From Xanthobacter agilis (GTDB taxonomy: Bacteria; Pseudomonadota; Alphaproteobacteria; Rhizobiales; Xanthobacteraceae), in assembly GCF_021730435.1 (NCBI RefSeq), contig NZ_JABWGX010000006.1, positions 124,001 to 188,000 of the forward strand: a stretch of 64,000 nt of DNA, written 5' to 3'. How positions within the stretch are numbered: position 1 is the stretch's first letter; each line of letters opens with the position of its first letter. Of the stretch, positions 55,194 to 64,000 are shown one piece after another. Below the pieces are notes generated by a model. It had not been told where the DNA came from, searched no databases, and saw only the letters and a list, made by a program, of their open reading frames with translations. The position numbers and the translations under genes were made by a program.

Positions 55194-56462
55194 TCAGGCC
55201 TGGTTGAGGGCACGCAGGAACTGGCTGACTTCCTTTTGCAGGTTGTCGGCTTCGCCGGCCAGCCGGTTGGCGGAGGACAGCACGCTGCCGGCCACGGCGC
55301 TGGTCTGGTCGATGGCGTCGGCCACGCCGGCGATGTTTCTGGAAATCTCGCCGGTCCCGATGGCGGCCTGCTGGACGTTGTCGGAGATTTCCACCGTTGC
55401 CGTCACCTGCTGCTGGGCGGAATTTGCCACCGCCGCCGCGGTTTCGCTGATGTCGGCGATGGACCGGCTGATGCCGCGGATCGCCGCCACCGTGGAGGAG
55501 GTGGCGCTCTGGATGTCGGCGATCTGCGCCGAGATGTCCTCGGTGGCCTTGGCGGTCTGCCCGGCAAGGGATTTCACCTCGCTCGCCACCACGGCGAAGC
55601 CCTTGCCCGCGTCTCCGGCACGCGCGGCCTCGATGGTGGCATTGAGGGCCAGCAGGTTCGTTTGCTCGGTGATCTCGCGGATCAGCTCCACCACCGAGCC
55701 GATCTTCTCGGCATCCTTGGCCAGGCGATCCACCACGGTGCCGGTGCGATTGGCCTCGTCCACGGCGGCGGCCGCCATGTCCGACGCGGTGGACACCTGC
55801 CGCCCGATCTCGCGGCTGGAAACGGTCATCTCCTCGGTGGCGCCGGCCACGGCCTGCACGTTGGCGGAGGCGTCCTGTGACGCGGAGGCCACCACATTGC
55901 TCCGCTGCTGGGTCTGCTGCGAGGTGGCGAGCATGCTGGCGGCGCTGGTCTGAAGTTCCGTGGCCGCGCCGGTCAGGCTTTTGACGACCCTGGTGATGAC
56001 CGCCTCGAAATCGCGCGCGAGGGTCGCGATCCTGTTGCCGTGGGCGATCTTGGCGTCGGCTTCGGCCCGGTTGGTGGCCTCCAGCCGGGCCGTCTTGATG
56101 AGGCCCTCGCGCAGGATCTCGAAAGAGCGCGCGAGATCGCCGATCTCGTCCTTCCGCGACTGGTAGGGGATCGTGAAATCCGTCTGTCCGCGTTGCAGGG
56201 CGGAGGTGATGTCGACGATCCGCCGCAGGGGCGGGACGATGGTCAGAATCAGGATGCAGACGATGACGCTGCCGATGGCGATGCCCAGCAAGCCGAAGAC
56301 TAATGTCGGCGTGAACGATTCTGGATGGAATTGATACAAATTGACGAGGTGGAGAATGAAAAATGTCCACGCGGCGACGATCGGAGGCAGGAAGCAAAGG
56401 ACAATGCGAAGGCCCAGTCCTCTGGTGAAAATGCCAAGAAGTGTCACAATAGCGTAAAACAC
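55194..56462 (-). CDS. Methyl-accepting chemotaxis protein with minimal periplasmic part
   Basis: 422 residues from a GTG at 56462, 8 bases after GGGGGA; the frame is open ~230 bp further but only through the promoter of the divergent gene. Two or three close hydrophobic segments (about 1-75) enclose only a short loop, then a HAMP domain (about 75-130) and the signalling hairpin with the hallmark tip [18 protein letters not shown]. No C-terminal CheR-binding pentapeptide is seen. It probably senses through membrane or cytoplasmic signals. It adjoins a LuxR regulator but no che genes. Confidence 0.88.
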   Translation of the reverse strand: MFYAIVTLLGIFTRGLGLRIVLCFLPPIVAAWTFFILHLVNLYQFHPESFTPTLVFGLLGIAIGSVIVCILILTIVPPLRRIVDITSALQRGQTDFTIPYQSRKDEIGDLARSFEILREGLIKTARLEATNRAEADAKIAHGNRIATLARDFEAVITRVVKSLTGAATELQTSAASMLATSQQTQQRSNVVASASQDASANVQAVAGATEEMTVSSREIGRQVSTASDMAAAAVDEANRTGTVVDRLAKDAEKIGSVVELIREITEQTNLLALNATIEAARAGDAGKGFAVVASEVKSLAGQTAKATEDISAQIADIQSATSSTVAAIRGISRSIADISETAAAVANSAQQQVTATVEISDNVQQAAIGTGEISRNIAGVADAIDQTSAVAGSVLSSANRLAGEADNLQKEVSQFLRALNQA

Positions 56463-56691
56463 GATGGCATTCCCCCGCCTCAACGCAGCACAACATGGCT
56501 TGGGCCAGGATCGCGGCACGCACAATGCCGTTCTGTTGGGATGGCCATGATTATTGGGAGGCAAGCACATGGAGCTTGCCGGAAGCTGGGATCGTGCGCC
56601 CGCACCAGCGCCGCCCGCACCTTGACGGCGCCGGGCCTTCGTTTTGGGTTGCCGCGGGCCTGTCTTATGCTTGCGAGGCAAGGGGACGGAC

Positions 56692-57813
56692 ATGGCGGAG
56701 ATTGATCTTCTGGAGGTGATCGAGCAGCTCTACGGGGCGGCGCTCCAGCCGGAGCAGTGGCCGCAGGCGCTGGAACGGATGTCCGGGGCCTTTGGCGCGG
56801 TCGGCACCTCGATGGTGCCGCTTGGGATGGACACCGTCATGCGCTCCCTGGTCTCCCCTGACCTGGTGGATGTTCAGGCGGACTATGAGCGCCTCTGGTG
56901 GCGCCACGACACCCCCGGCCAGCGCATTGTCGCGCGCGGAATGAGGCCCGGAACGACGGGCAGCGACCGGATGGTGATGAACGAGGAGGAAGTCCGACGC
57001 GATCCCTTCTATCGGGAATTTCTGTGGCGCCATGGCATTGGCGAGATCCTGGCCGCTTTGGTCGGCGGCCGTGACGGTCGGCTGGTGTCGGTCGCCGTTC
57101 ACCGTCCGCTTGCACGCGAGCGCTTCCAGCAGGACGAGATCGCCCGCATGGCCCGGCTGAGCGCGCATATCGGGCGGGCTGTTTCCATCACCACCACGCT
57201 GGTGGAAGCCCGCCGCCTCTCCAGCGATCTTGCCGATGCGGTGGACCGCTTGGCCTGGGGCGTGCTGCTGCTCGATGGCGATGGGGCGGTCCGCCATGTG
57301 AATGCGGTCGCGGAGCGCTTGCTCGGGGATGGCCTGACGGTTTCAGCGCGCCGCGCGCGGGCGGCCCATGCGCAGGATGACGCGCGGCTTCAGCGCGCCA
57401 TCGGCGCCGCGCTTCCGGGCTCCGGCGGGATGCCGGCCCGCGGTGTCTTGATCCGCCGGCCCAGCGGCCGACCCGCGCTCTATGCGGAGGCGGTGCCGGT
57501 TCGCCCACGCTGCGAGGCGCTTGAAGTCATCACCTTTGGTGCCGGCGGCGCGATGCTGCTGGTGCGCGACCTCGGCGCGTCCGTGCCGAACCTCACCCAG
57601 CACCTGTGCGATCTGGGTCTCACGCCGGCCGAAGCCCGCCTCGCGGATGCCATCGGGCGGGGCGGTCGGCTGCGCGAGATCGCCGATGCCCAGCGGATTT
57701 CCTACGAGACCGCGCGCAGCCATCTGCGGTCGATCTTCATCAAGCTCGGCATCGGGCGGCAAACCGAGCTGGTGGCCATCCTGAGCCGCCTGGAGGCGGT
57801 GACTTCGCCTTGA
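56692..57813 (+). CDS. LuxR-family transcriptional regulator
   Basis: 373 residues; ATG after AGGGGACGG. The C-terminal ~65 residues are a LuxR-type helix-turn-helix ([22 protein letters not shown] ... [17 protein letters not shown]). The front part contains a GAF/PAS-like block with [23 protein letters not shown] near 200 that resembles a PAS core. No receiver domain or autoinducer-binding domain is evident. Divergent from the chemoreceptor gene, which may be a target. Confidence 0.85.
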   Translation: MAEIDLLEVIEQLYGAALQPEQWPQALERMSGAFGAVGTSMVPLGMDTVMRSLVSPDLVDVQADYERLWWRHDTPGQRIVARGMRPGTTGSDRMVMNEEEVRRDPFYREFLWRHGIGEILAALVGGRDGRLVSVAVHRPLARERFQQDEIARMARLSAHIGRAVSITTTLVEARRLSSDLADAVDRLAWGVLLLDGDGAVRHVNAVAERLLGDGLTVSARRARAAHAQDDARLQRAIGAALPGSGGMPARGVLIRRPSGRPALYAEAVPVRPRCEALEVITFGAGGAMLLVRDLGASVPNLTQHLCDLGLTPAEARLADAIGRGGRLREIADAQRISYETARSHLRSIFIKLGIGRQTELVAILSRLEAVTSP

Positions 57814-57847
57814 ATCCGGCGCGCCCGGGAGCGCGCCGGATTCAAGG
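57808..57847. terminator. Bidirectional terminator overlapping the luxR stop
   Basis: A 17-bp perfect stem (57808-57824 with 57831-57847) with a CCGGGA loop between two convergent genes. Its left arm contains the stop codon of the LuxR gene and its right arm abuts the ftsK stop. Confidence 0.8.
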
Positions 57848-60800
57848 TCAGCGCTCGTCGTCGCGGTCGCGGCCGAAGGAGAGGATGTCCCGTTTGCCGG
57901 CGTGGTTGGCCGGGCCCACGATGCCCTCGTTCTCCATGCGCTCCATGAGGCTCGCGGCCTTGTTGTAGCCCACCTGCAGGCGGCGCTGGATGTAGGAGGT
58001 GGAGGCCTTGCGGTCGCGCAGGACGATGGCCACCGCCTGATCGTAGAGATCGCCGCCGCCCTCGCCCATCTCGCTCTTGTCGAACACCGCGTCGTCGCCG
58101 CCGGACGGGCCGTCGGCCTCTTCGTCCTGTACCACGTCCTCGAGGTATTCCGGTCCGCCCTGGGCCTTCAGGAAGGCAACCACATGCTCCACCTCGTGAT
58201 CGGAGACGAACGGCCCGTGCACGCGGGTGATACGCCCGCCGCCGGCCATGAACAGCATGTCGCCCTGGCCCAGCAGGGTTTCCGCGCCCATTTCGCCGAG
58301 GATGGTGCGGCTGTCGATCTTGGAGGTGACCTGGAACGAGATGCGGGTGGGGAAATTGGCCTTGATGGTGCCGGTAATGACGTCCACCGACGGGCGTTGC
58401 GTCGCCATCACGAGGTGGATGCCGGCGGCGCGGGCCATCTGGGCGAGGCGCTGGATGGCGCCTTCGATCTCCTTGCCGGCCACCATCATCAGGTCGGCCA
58501 TCTCGTCCACGATGATGACGATGTAGGGCAGCGCGGAGAGGTCCATCTGCTGCTCTTCATAGAGCGCTTCGCCGCTTTCCTTGTCGAAGCCGACCTGCAC
58601 CTGGCGGGTGATGACCTCGCCCTTTTCCCGCGCCTCGGCCATCCGGGCGTTGTAGCCGTCGATGTTGCGCACGGCGAGCCGCGCCATCTTGCGATAGCGG
58701 TCCTCCATCTCCTTCACCGCCCACTTCAGGGCGATGATGGCCTTCTTGGGGTCCGTCACCACTGGGGTGAGCAGGTGCGGGATACCCTCGTAGACGGAGA
58801 GTTCCAGCATCTTGGGGTCGATCATGATGAGCCGGCAGGCCTCCGGCGTGTGCCGGTAGAGCAGGCTCAGGATCATGGTGTTGATGGCCACCGACTTGCC
58901 GGAACCGGTGGTGCCCGCCACCAGGAGGTGGGGCATGCGGGCGAGATCGGTGATGACCGGCACGCCGCCGATGGTCTTGCCGAGGCACAGCCCCAGCTTG
59001 GAACGCGCCTCCTCGAACTCCTGGGACGCCAGCAGTTCGCGCAGCCACACCGTGTCGCGGCGGCGGTTGGGCAATTCGATGCCGATCACGTTGCGCCCTT
59101 CCACCACCGCCACGCGGGCCGAGACCGCGCTCATGGACCGGGCGATGTCGGCGGCGAGGGCGATCACGCGGGAGGATTTCACGCCTGGCGCCGGCTCGAA
59201 CTCATAGAGGGTGACGACCGGGCCGGGATTGGCGTCGATCACCTCGCCGCGGATGCCGAAGTCGCGCAGGATCTGCTGGAGCATGGCCGAGCTCTGGTCG
59301 AGGAATTCCTCGGACAGCTCGAAATCGGGCTCCAGCTGGGGCGGTTCACGCAGCAGGTCCAGGGGCGGCAGGTGGTAGGCGAAGGGGTTGTGCGCCACAT
59401 CCGCCGTTGCGCCGGCGGCATCAGCCGCCGGGGCTTCCGGCGGCGTCGGGCGCGTGGGCAGGGCCGCGCACACCGTGTCTGCGACGGTCGCGCCCGTCGC
59501 TTCTTCCGCCGTCGCCTGGGCGGGCGAGCTGCTGTTGATGCTCAGGTGATAGGGTTGCCAGGCGAAATGGGCGCTGATCTGGCTGGCCGCACGGGTGGCG
59601 GCGTCCGCCTCCGCAGCCGGGGCCTCCGGCGCGCGTGGTGCGAGGTCCTGTTCCCGCACCGGTGGCAGGACGAGGCGGCCCACCACGATCATCCGGGTGA
59701 GCGGGCGCAGATGGGCCGGTGCCACATCTTCCGCCGCGGCACGGACCTGCGGCGCCGCCGCTTCCAGGCGGGCCGTGGCATCCTCCAGGGCGGCGGCGGC
59801 AAGCTGCGCCAAGGTGCCGTCCAGCGGCGTGTCGTCCAGGCTCTCGGCGAGACTGTCGGTTAGGGAATGGGTGTCGTCGGCGCCGTCGGTGGTGTCATCG
59901 GTGGCGGTGTACATGGCTATGTCCGTGGCGGATGGTTCGCCCGACGCCATCTCCGCCGACACGACCTCCTCGACCGCCGGGGTCTCCGGCGCGCGCTCCG
60001 GATGCTGGATAAGGGGCGTATCGCCGAGCATCGGGCCGACCTGTCCGGGGATGCCATCCCCGTCGAACGCAGCGGCCGCCGTCGCGGGCGCGTCCTGCGG
60101 CGTCAGCGCATGGCTTTCGCCGATCTCCATCGCTGCCGCGTCAGCTTGCGGCAGGACGGTGCTGGGCGCCACTTCGGCGGCCGCCGTCGCGGCTTCGCAC
60201 CCTTGCGGGAGGGGCGATGTCGCCTCGGCGATCAGGGCGTCTGTTCCGATGGGGGTCGCGCTGGCAAGCCCGGTGTCGTCGGATGCGGGCGCGAAAACGG
60301 GGGCGGACGGCGCCTCGGCTTCGGCCGGCTCCGTGGCGCGCATCGCAGGCAAGCTCTCCGATTCGCAGGCCATCGGGGGGTTCTCCGGCGAGGAGAATGC
60401 CTCCCGGTCGGTGGCGGCCCCGTCCCCGTCGGGGATCGGCGCGGGTGCCCAAGCCACCGGGTCGGTCGGCGCTTCGGCCGCCGGGAGGGGGGTGGCCGGC
60501 GCCAGGATGATGGTCTCATACGCGCAGGGCAGCGGCGCGATGAGCGCCGGCGCCGGGATGGCCGCGACGGTGGGTTCAAGCTGTTCCGTGACGGTCGCCG
60601 ACGGGATGCCGGGGGCTTCGGCACCGGCGTTGGCCGCGCCGTCGAAATCACCGGCCGGGTGTTCGGGCATGGGCGCGTCGTGCCAGGACAGCACGGTTTC
60701 CACGCCGCTCTCGTCCACGCTCCAGCCCTCGGCGGCGGGGGCGTTGTCGTGGATGCTGTCCACGGCGTCCGGCCAGGCGTTCTCGCGCGTCGCGCGCAGG

Positions 60801-61180
60801 GCGGGAAGGTCGGAGAAGGCCTGCTCCAGCGCCGCGATGTCCGCCTTCACGCTCGGCACCGGCAAGGCATCTTCCTGGACGTCCAGCGGCATTTCCAGGA
60901 AGTGCCACGAGGCCCCCGCCGTGCCGTAGCTGGGCAGCGGTTCGGGCTCGGGCTGGGCCTGGGGCTCCTCCGGCGGGCGCAGAAAGTGGTCTGGCGTGCG
61001 GGTGAAGCGAGTGTTCTGGTCGAGGGTGAAGGGCCGCAGCCAGCTGGGCACGAAATCGGCGTTGATCCAGCTGTGCACCGTGGAGCGACCCGGATTTTCG
61101 AGGGTGGCGTACTCCTCATCCTCCGAAACCAGGAGCGAGGGGAAGTTCACCATTCTCGGAGGCTGGTTCGAAGACGACAT
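57848..61180 (-). CDS. ftsK: FtsK/SpoIIIE-type DNA translocase without membrane domain
   Basis: 1110 residues. The first ~580 are Ala/Pro/Glu-rich and low in complexity, with no membrane segments, unlike full-length FtsK. Then come the alpha domain, the RecA-like motor with Walker [10 protein letters not shown] and Walker [13 protein letters not shown], the typical [12 protein letters not shown] segment, and a C-terminal gamma winged helix ([10 protein letters not shown] ... [16 protein letters not shown]) that reads KOPS-like sites. Role: moving chromosome ends at the septum or a related soluble function. I chose ATG 61180; an ATG at 61219 would add 13 residues. Many Hyphomicrobiales carry a second, membrane-bound FtsK. 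Confidence 0.9.
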   Translation of the reverse strand: MSSSNQPPRMVNFPSLLVSEDEEYATLENPGRSTVHSWINADFVPSWLRPFTLDQNTRFTRTPDHFLRPPEEPQAQPEPEPLPSYGTAGASWHFLEMPLDVQEDALPVPSVKADIAALEQAFSDLPALRATRENAWPDAVDSIHDNAPAAEGWSVDESGVETVLSWHDAPMPEHPAGDFDGAANAGAEAPGIPSATVTEQLEPTVAAIPAPALIAPLPCAYETIILAPATPLPAAEAPTDPVAWAPAPIPDGDGAATDREAFSSPENPPMACESESLPAMRATEPAEAEAPSAPVFAPASDDTGLASATPIGTDALIAEATSPLPQGCEAATAAAEVAPSTVLPQADAAAMEIGESHALTPQDAPATAAAAFDGDGIPGQVGPMLGDTPLIQHPERAPETPAVEEVVSAEMASGEPSATDIAMYTATDDTTDGADDTHSLTDSLAESLDDTPLDGTLAQLAAAALEDATARLEAAAPQVRAAAEDVAPAHLRPLTRMIVVGRLVLPPVREQDLAPRAPEAPAAEADAATRAASQISAHFAWQPYHLSINSSSPAQATAEEATGATVADTVCAALPTRPTPPEAPAADAAGATADVAHNPFAYHLPPLDLLREPPQLEPDFELSEEFLDQSSAMLQQILRDFGIRGEVIDANPGPVVTLYEFEPAPGVKSSRVIALAADIARSMSAVSARVAVVEGRNVIGIELPNRRRDTVWLRELLASQEFEEARSKLGLCLGKTIGGVPVITDLARMPHLLVAGTTGSGKSVAINTMILSLLYRHTPEACRLIMIDPKMLELSVYEGIPHLLTPVVTDPKKAIIALKWAVKEMEDRYRKMARLAVRNIDGYNARMAEAREKGEVITRQVQVGFDKESGEALYEEQQMDLSALPYIVIIVDEMADLMMVAGKEIEGAIQRLAQMARAAGIHLVMATQRPSVDVITGTIKANFPTRISFQVTSKIDSRTILGEMGAETLLGQGDMLFMAGGGRITRVHGPFVSDHEVEHVVAFLKAQGGPEYLEDVVQDEEADGPSGGDDAVFDKSEMGEGGGDLYDQAVAIVLRDRKASTSYIQRRLQVGYNKAASLMERMENEGIVGPANHAGKRDILSFGRDRDDER

Positions 61181-61246
61181 CGGTGCAAATCCACAGCAAC
61201 GCAGGACCCTCCAAGGCATAGGCGCGCGACCTTAAAAGGAGGTTTC

Positions 61247-61474
61247 GTGCGCCGGCTTCCGGCCATCGCGGCGCCTTTCTTTCCTGTGCACGGCGGTGGA
61301 TCATGCGCCGGCGGGGCCGCTGTCCGTGCGCTTTCGGTTCAAGCGATCGGCAAAAGGGGGTACACCGGGAGCCGTTTGCAGCACTCGGCAGCACTCGGCA
61401 GCATCCTGGGGCGCTGGGCCCGGCGCGTTGGGTCTTCTGCGCTTTCATCAGGCTGCGGGCCGCGCGCGGAATAA
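61247..61474 (+). CDS. Possible 75-residue small protein (weak)
   Basis: GTG at 61247 lies 4 bases after a perfect AAGGAGG, and the frame runs to TAA at 61472-61474. The product is basic, Arg/Gly/Ser/Ala-rich and not recognised; part of it is written by the tandem repeat. Only the ribosome-binding site supports it. Chance is a serious alternative at this GC content. Confidence 0.2.
   Translation: MRRLPAIAAPFFPVHGGGSCAGGAAVRALSVQAIGKRGYTGSRLQHSAALGSILGRWARRVGSSALSSGCGPRAE
61378..61403. repeat. 10-bp tandem repeat
   Basis: GCAGCACTCG at 61378-61387 and 61388-61397, then a partial third copy GCAGCA. A short slippage-prone array in the ftsK upstream region. Confidence 0.7.
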
Positions 61475-61628
61475 AGCGTGAATGCCGTCATGAGAGGGTT
61501 TGACGTGCGCCGTGGCGCGCGGAAGACGCTTCAAGGTCCAGCCTGCTCGGTGCCCGAGCAAACCCTGTTCGCGCCGGTTGAGGGGCGGGGCCGTTGATTC
61601 AGCGCCGGCCCGAGGGTTCACGCATCCC

Positions 61629-62837
61629 ATGGTTTCCACACCCATCGCCATCATCGGCGCCGGCCCGGCCGGCCTCATGGCCGCCGAGGTCCTGTCCGCC
61701 GCCGGCGCCGCCGTTTCGGTGTTCGAGCGCATGCCGTCGCCCGCGCGCAAGTTCCTGATGGCCGGTCGCGGCGGGCTCAACCTGACCCATGGCGAGGCGC
61801 TGCCCCGCTTCCTGTCGCGCTACGGGGCGGCGGCCGGGCGCCTGGAACCGGCCCTTGCCGCCTTCACTCCCGATGATCTGCGCGCCTGGGCGGAGGGGCT
61901 CGGCGAGCCGACCTTCGTCGGCACCAGCGGGCGCGTGTTTCCCCGGAGCTTCAAGGCGAGTCCTCTGCTGCGGGCCTGGCTGCGGTGCCTCGCGGGGCAG
62001 GGGGTGATGCTCCACACCCGCCATCACTGGCAGGGCTGGGACGGGGCGGGGCGGCTGCGCTTCGCCACCCCGGACGGCGATGTCATGGTGGCGCCGGCGG
62101 CGACCCTGCTGGCGCTGGGCGGCGCCTCCTGGCCGCGCCTGGGTGCCGATGGCGGATGGGCCGCCCTACTGCGGGCGCGGGGGGTGGAGGTGCACGATTT
62201 CCGCCCCGCCAACATGGGCGTTAAGATCGCCTGGTCGGAGCTTTTTCGCGCCCGGTTCGCCGGGGTTCCGCTGAAGCGCATCGCTGTCACCTGCGGGTCG
62301 GCGCAGGTCCGTGGCGAGGCGGTGGTGACCGAGACCGGTCTTGAAGGCGGCGCCATTTATGCGGTGTCCGGGCCGGTGCGCGAGGCCCTGGCGGCCGGCG
62401 GCGCCACCCTTCACATCGACCTGCGGCCGGATCTCGACACGACCGCCCTGGCCGCCCGCCTCGCCGCGGCTCCGGCGAAGCTGTCCTTCGCCAATCTGCT
62501 GCGCAAGGCGGCCGGGCTCTCCCCCGCCGCGGCGGGGGTGCTGCGCGAGGCCATGGGCGGCACCCGCCCGGCGGATGCCGGCGCTCTGGCGCGACTCATC
62601 AAGGCGGCGCCGCTTGCGGTGACCGGCACCGGGGACCTCAGTCGCGCCATTTCCAGCGCGGGCGGCATTGCCTGGGACGCGGTCGATGCCGATTTCCAGC
62701 TCCGGCCGGTGCCGGGCGTGTTCGTGGCGGGGGAAATGCTGGACTGGGAGGCGCCGACGGGCGGCTATCTTCTGCAGGCCTGCCTGTCCACCGGGCGCGC
62801 CGCCGCCGGGGGCATCCGCGCGCGCCTCAGCCTGTGA
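61629..62837 (+). CDS. NAD(P)/FAD-dependent oxidoreductase (HI0933/TIGR03862-like flavoprotein)
   Basis: 402 residues. N-terminal dinucleotide-binding IIGAGPAGLMAAEVL, then the family phrase KFLMAGRGGLNLTHGE (about 41-56), TFVGTSGRVFPRSFKAS, LLALGGASWPRLGADG, and C-terminal GVFVAGEMLDWEAPTGGYLLQAC. This matches the BaiN/HI0933-like flavoproteins; the substrate is unknown. The 3' end overlaps the convergent DUF924 gene by 11 bp. Confidence 0.9.
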   Translation: MVSTPIAIIGAGPAGLMAAEVLSAAGAAVSVFERMPSPARKFLMAGRGGLNLTHGEALPRFLSRYGAAAGRLEPALAAFTPDDLRAWAEGLGEPTFVGTSGRVFPRSFKASPLLRAWLRCLAGQGVMLHTRHHWQGWDGAGRLRFATPDGDVMVAPAATLLALGGASWPRLGADGGWAALLRARGVEVHDFRPANMGVKIAWSELFRARFAGVPLKRIAVTCGSAQVRGEAVVTETGLEGGAIYAVSGPVREALAAGGATLHIDLRPDLDTTALAARLAAAPAKLSFANLLRKAAGLSPAAAGVLREAMGGTRPADAGALARLIKAAPLAVTGTGDLSRAISSAGGIAWDAVDADFQLRPVPGVFVAGEMLDWEAPTGGYLLQACLSTGRAAAGGIRARLSL

Positions 62838-63387
62838 AGCCGCCGGCGTCGAGATAGGCCTGCTCGTCCGCCGTCATGGCCCGACCCAGAATCGGGTTGC
62901 GGTGGGGGAAGCGCCCGAAGCGGGCGATGGCCTCCTGATGGATGAGGGCATAGGCGAGCCCGTCCGCGTCCCCCGCCGCCCGATAGAGGTCCACGCAACG
63001 CGCCTGGCAGGCGGAATCTTCCGCGTGCATGAAGGGCAGATAGAAGAACCCGCGCAGGCTGGGCGCCGCATTCAGCGCCGGATCGGCATCGAAGCCGCGG
63101 GCGATGGCGCGCGCCGCGACGGCCCGCGCGGCGTCGTCGGTGGCGAAGGCGCGGGCGGTGCCCCGAAACACGTTGCGCGGCACCTGATCCAGCAGAATCA
63201 GCAGCGCCGCGGCACCGCTCGCTTCTGCCGCCCATCCATCGAGGTGGCCGGCGGCGGCTTCCCCATGGGTGGGCAGCAGGCGGGTCCGCACCTGCGCATC
63301 GAAGTCCGGTCCGCCGCCGAACCAGCGCGCCCGCCCCGCCTGCCGCCACCAGGAGAGCACGGCGTCGGGGGTGTCACTGGCGGTCAT
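62827..63387 (-). CDS. DUF924 family protein
   Basis: 186 residues, all-helical TPR-like family of unknown function. Hallmarks: WFGGGPDFDAQVR, ILLDQVPRNVFRGTARAFATD and FFYLPFMHAED, then HQEAIARFGRFPHRN. The ATG overlaps the stop of the CobW-type gene upstream (ATGA), so the two are coupled. Confidence 0.93.
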   Translation of the reverse strand: MTASDTPDAVLSWWRQAGRARWFGGGPDFDAQVRTRLLPTHGEAAAGHLDGWAAEASGAAALLILLDQVPRNVFRGTARAFATDDAARAVAARAIARGFDADPALNAAPSLRGFFYLPFMHAEDSACQARCVDLYRAAGDADGLAYALIHQEAIARFGRFPHRNPILGRAMTADEQAYLDAGGFTG

Positions 63388-64000
63388 CGGGCCAGCCCCG
63401 GCGGGGCCAGCGGATTGTCGGTGAGGGCGGCGCGATCGGGCGCGTCTACCTCGGGTACGCCGAGGAAGGCGTTGAACAGGCGCTCGATCACTTTGGGATC
63501 GAGATCGCGCACGATCATCACGAGGCGGGTGCGGTGGTCGTCGTCGGGCCAGGCAGGAAGGCGTACGGGAGGATGCAGCACATGCTGCACCCCGTGCAGG
63601 ACCACCGGGGTGGTCTCGTCCTCCTTCAGCTTCACAATGCCCTTCAGCCGCAGCACGTTGGCGCCATGGGTGGCGCGCAGCAGCTCCAGGAACAGGTCCA
63701 GGGTGGCGGCGGGAATGGCGGCATCGGTGGCGAGGGTGAAGGCGCGGATGCGGCTGTCGTGGTGGTTGGGCTCAACCTCATCCGTTCCGGTTGCGGCCGC
63801 CGCGACCGCTTCGGCGGCGAGCCAGCGGGCGACATCGGGGATCTTGGCGGAGGGGTCGTAGAGCCCGGCATTGAGCAGGGTCGCGGCGGATGCGTCCGCC
63901 ACGTCGAGCAGCACCGCGCCGGGTGCGAGGCGTTTCAGGCGCGCCTTCAGGGCGTCGAGGGCCTGCGCGTCCTCGGCGGTGGCGAGAAGATCGGTCTTGG
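63384..64000 (-). CDS. CobW/COG0523-type GTPase, C-terminal part (cut by window edge)
   Basis: About 205 residues up to the window end. At the edge the frame begins KTDLLAT, the guanine-specificity motif (T/N)KxD of G3E GTPases, so the P-loop lies outside. The C-terminal domain includes a His-containing stretch (VEPNHHDSRIRAFTL) and KGIVKLKEDETTPVVLHGVQHVLHPP-type sequence, typical of CobW C-terminal domains. These proteins are metal chaperones for Zn or Co, sometimes for cobalamin synthesis or nitrile hydratase. The metal is not defined here. Confidence 0.88.
   Translation of the reverse strand, partial: KTDLLATAEDAQALDALKARLKRLAPGAVLLDVADASAATLLNAGLYDPSAKIPDVARWLAAEAVAAAATGTDEVEPNHHDSRIRAFTLATDAAIPAATLDLFLELLRATHGANVLRLKGIVKLKEDETTPVVLHGVQHVLHPPVRLPAWPDDDHRTRLVMIVRDLDPKVIERLFNAFLGVPEVDAPDRAALTDNPLAPPGLAR

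Larger units (their letters stand above)
61181..61628. other. 448-bp region between ftsK and the flavoprotein gene
   Basis: Divergent spacer that must hold promoters for both neighbours. It contains a perfect Shine-Dalgarno (AAGGAGG, 61236-61242) followed by a short frame, and a 10-bp tandem repeat. No clear -35/-10 pair. Confidence 0.5.

Noticed and set aside
1-64000. CRISPR arrays, insertion sequences, integrases, tRNA or rRNA genes, riboswitches
   Set aside because: No regular repeat-spacer pattern, transposase-type protein or recognisable RNA gene was found on reading both strands.

Overview
The window is about 64 kb of very GC-rich chromosomal DNA with dense, mostly well recognised genes. 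Gene content and order point to an alphaproteobacterium of the order Hyphomicrobiales (Rhizobiales), probably Xanthobacteraceae (Xanthobacter/Ancylobacter/Azorhizobium type). The grounds are the rpsT-dnaA-dnaN-recF block, the trpFBA-accD-folC run leading into addBA-trxA, a DivL-type kinase, a TsaE/AmgK fusion beside murU, an NDUFA9-like protein, and a zinc-finger-less AccD. The genus is inference.

Layout. 0-3.1 kb: edge of a secreted-protein gene, galU, and a DUF1007 + NicO metal-export pair. 3.4-8.5 kb: fused indolepyruvate ferredoxin oxidoreductase and an M20 peptidase. 8.5-12.7 kb (minus): hisS, a benzoylformate-decarboxylase-like ThDP enzyme, an L,D-transpeptidase lipoprotein. 12.9-18.6 kb (minus): recF, dnaN, dnaA, rpsT, a replication block with clear terminators and a good rpsT promoter. 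19-38.5 kb (plus): NDUFA9-like protein, trpF-trpB-(small secreted protein)-trpA, HXXEE membrane protein, accD, folC, divL, tsaE-amgK, murU, addB, addA, trxA, many translationally coupled by 1-4 bp overlaps. 38.6-43.6 kb (minus): an accessory cassette of a DUF559 nuclease, a winged-helix-like protein and a two-ATPase protein interrupted by one in-frame TGA. This is the best candidate for an undescribed, probably anti-mobile-element, system. 43.7-47 kb (minus): rfbA, ugd and a choline-kinase-like gene. 47-54 kb (minus): a glycine-betaine-type ABC importer (fused double permease, ATPase, binding protein) and a dimethylglycine/sarcosine dehydrogenase. 54-64 kb: a HisN-type phosphatase, a chemoreceptor, a LuxR regulator, a soluble FtsK-like translocase, a flavoprotein, DUF924 and a CobW-type GTPase cut by the window edge.

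How the genes work together. The plus-strand run combines tryptophan, malonyl-CoA and folate synthesis with cell-cycle signalling (DivL), tRNA t6A modification and peptidoglycan sugar recycling (TsaE-AmgK, MurU), and double-strand-break repair (AddAB). The betaine region couples uptake of a quaternary amine to its demethylation to feed one-carbon metabolism. The minus-strand cassette at 38.6-43.6 kb has no metabolic link to its neighbours and sits exactly where the core run ends after trxA.
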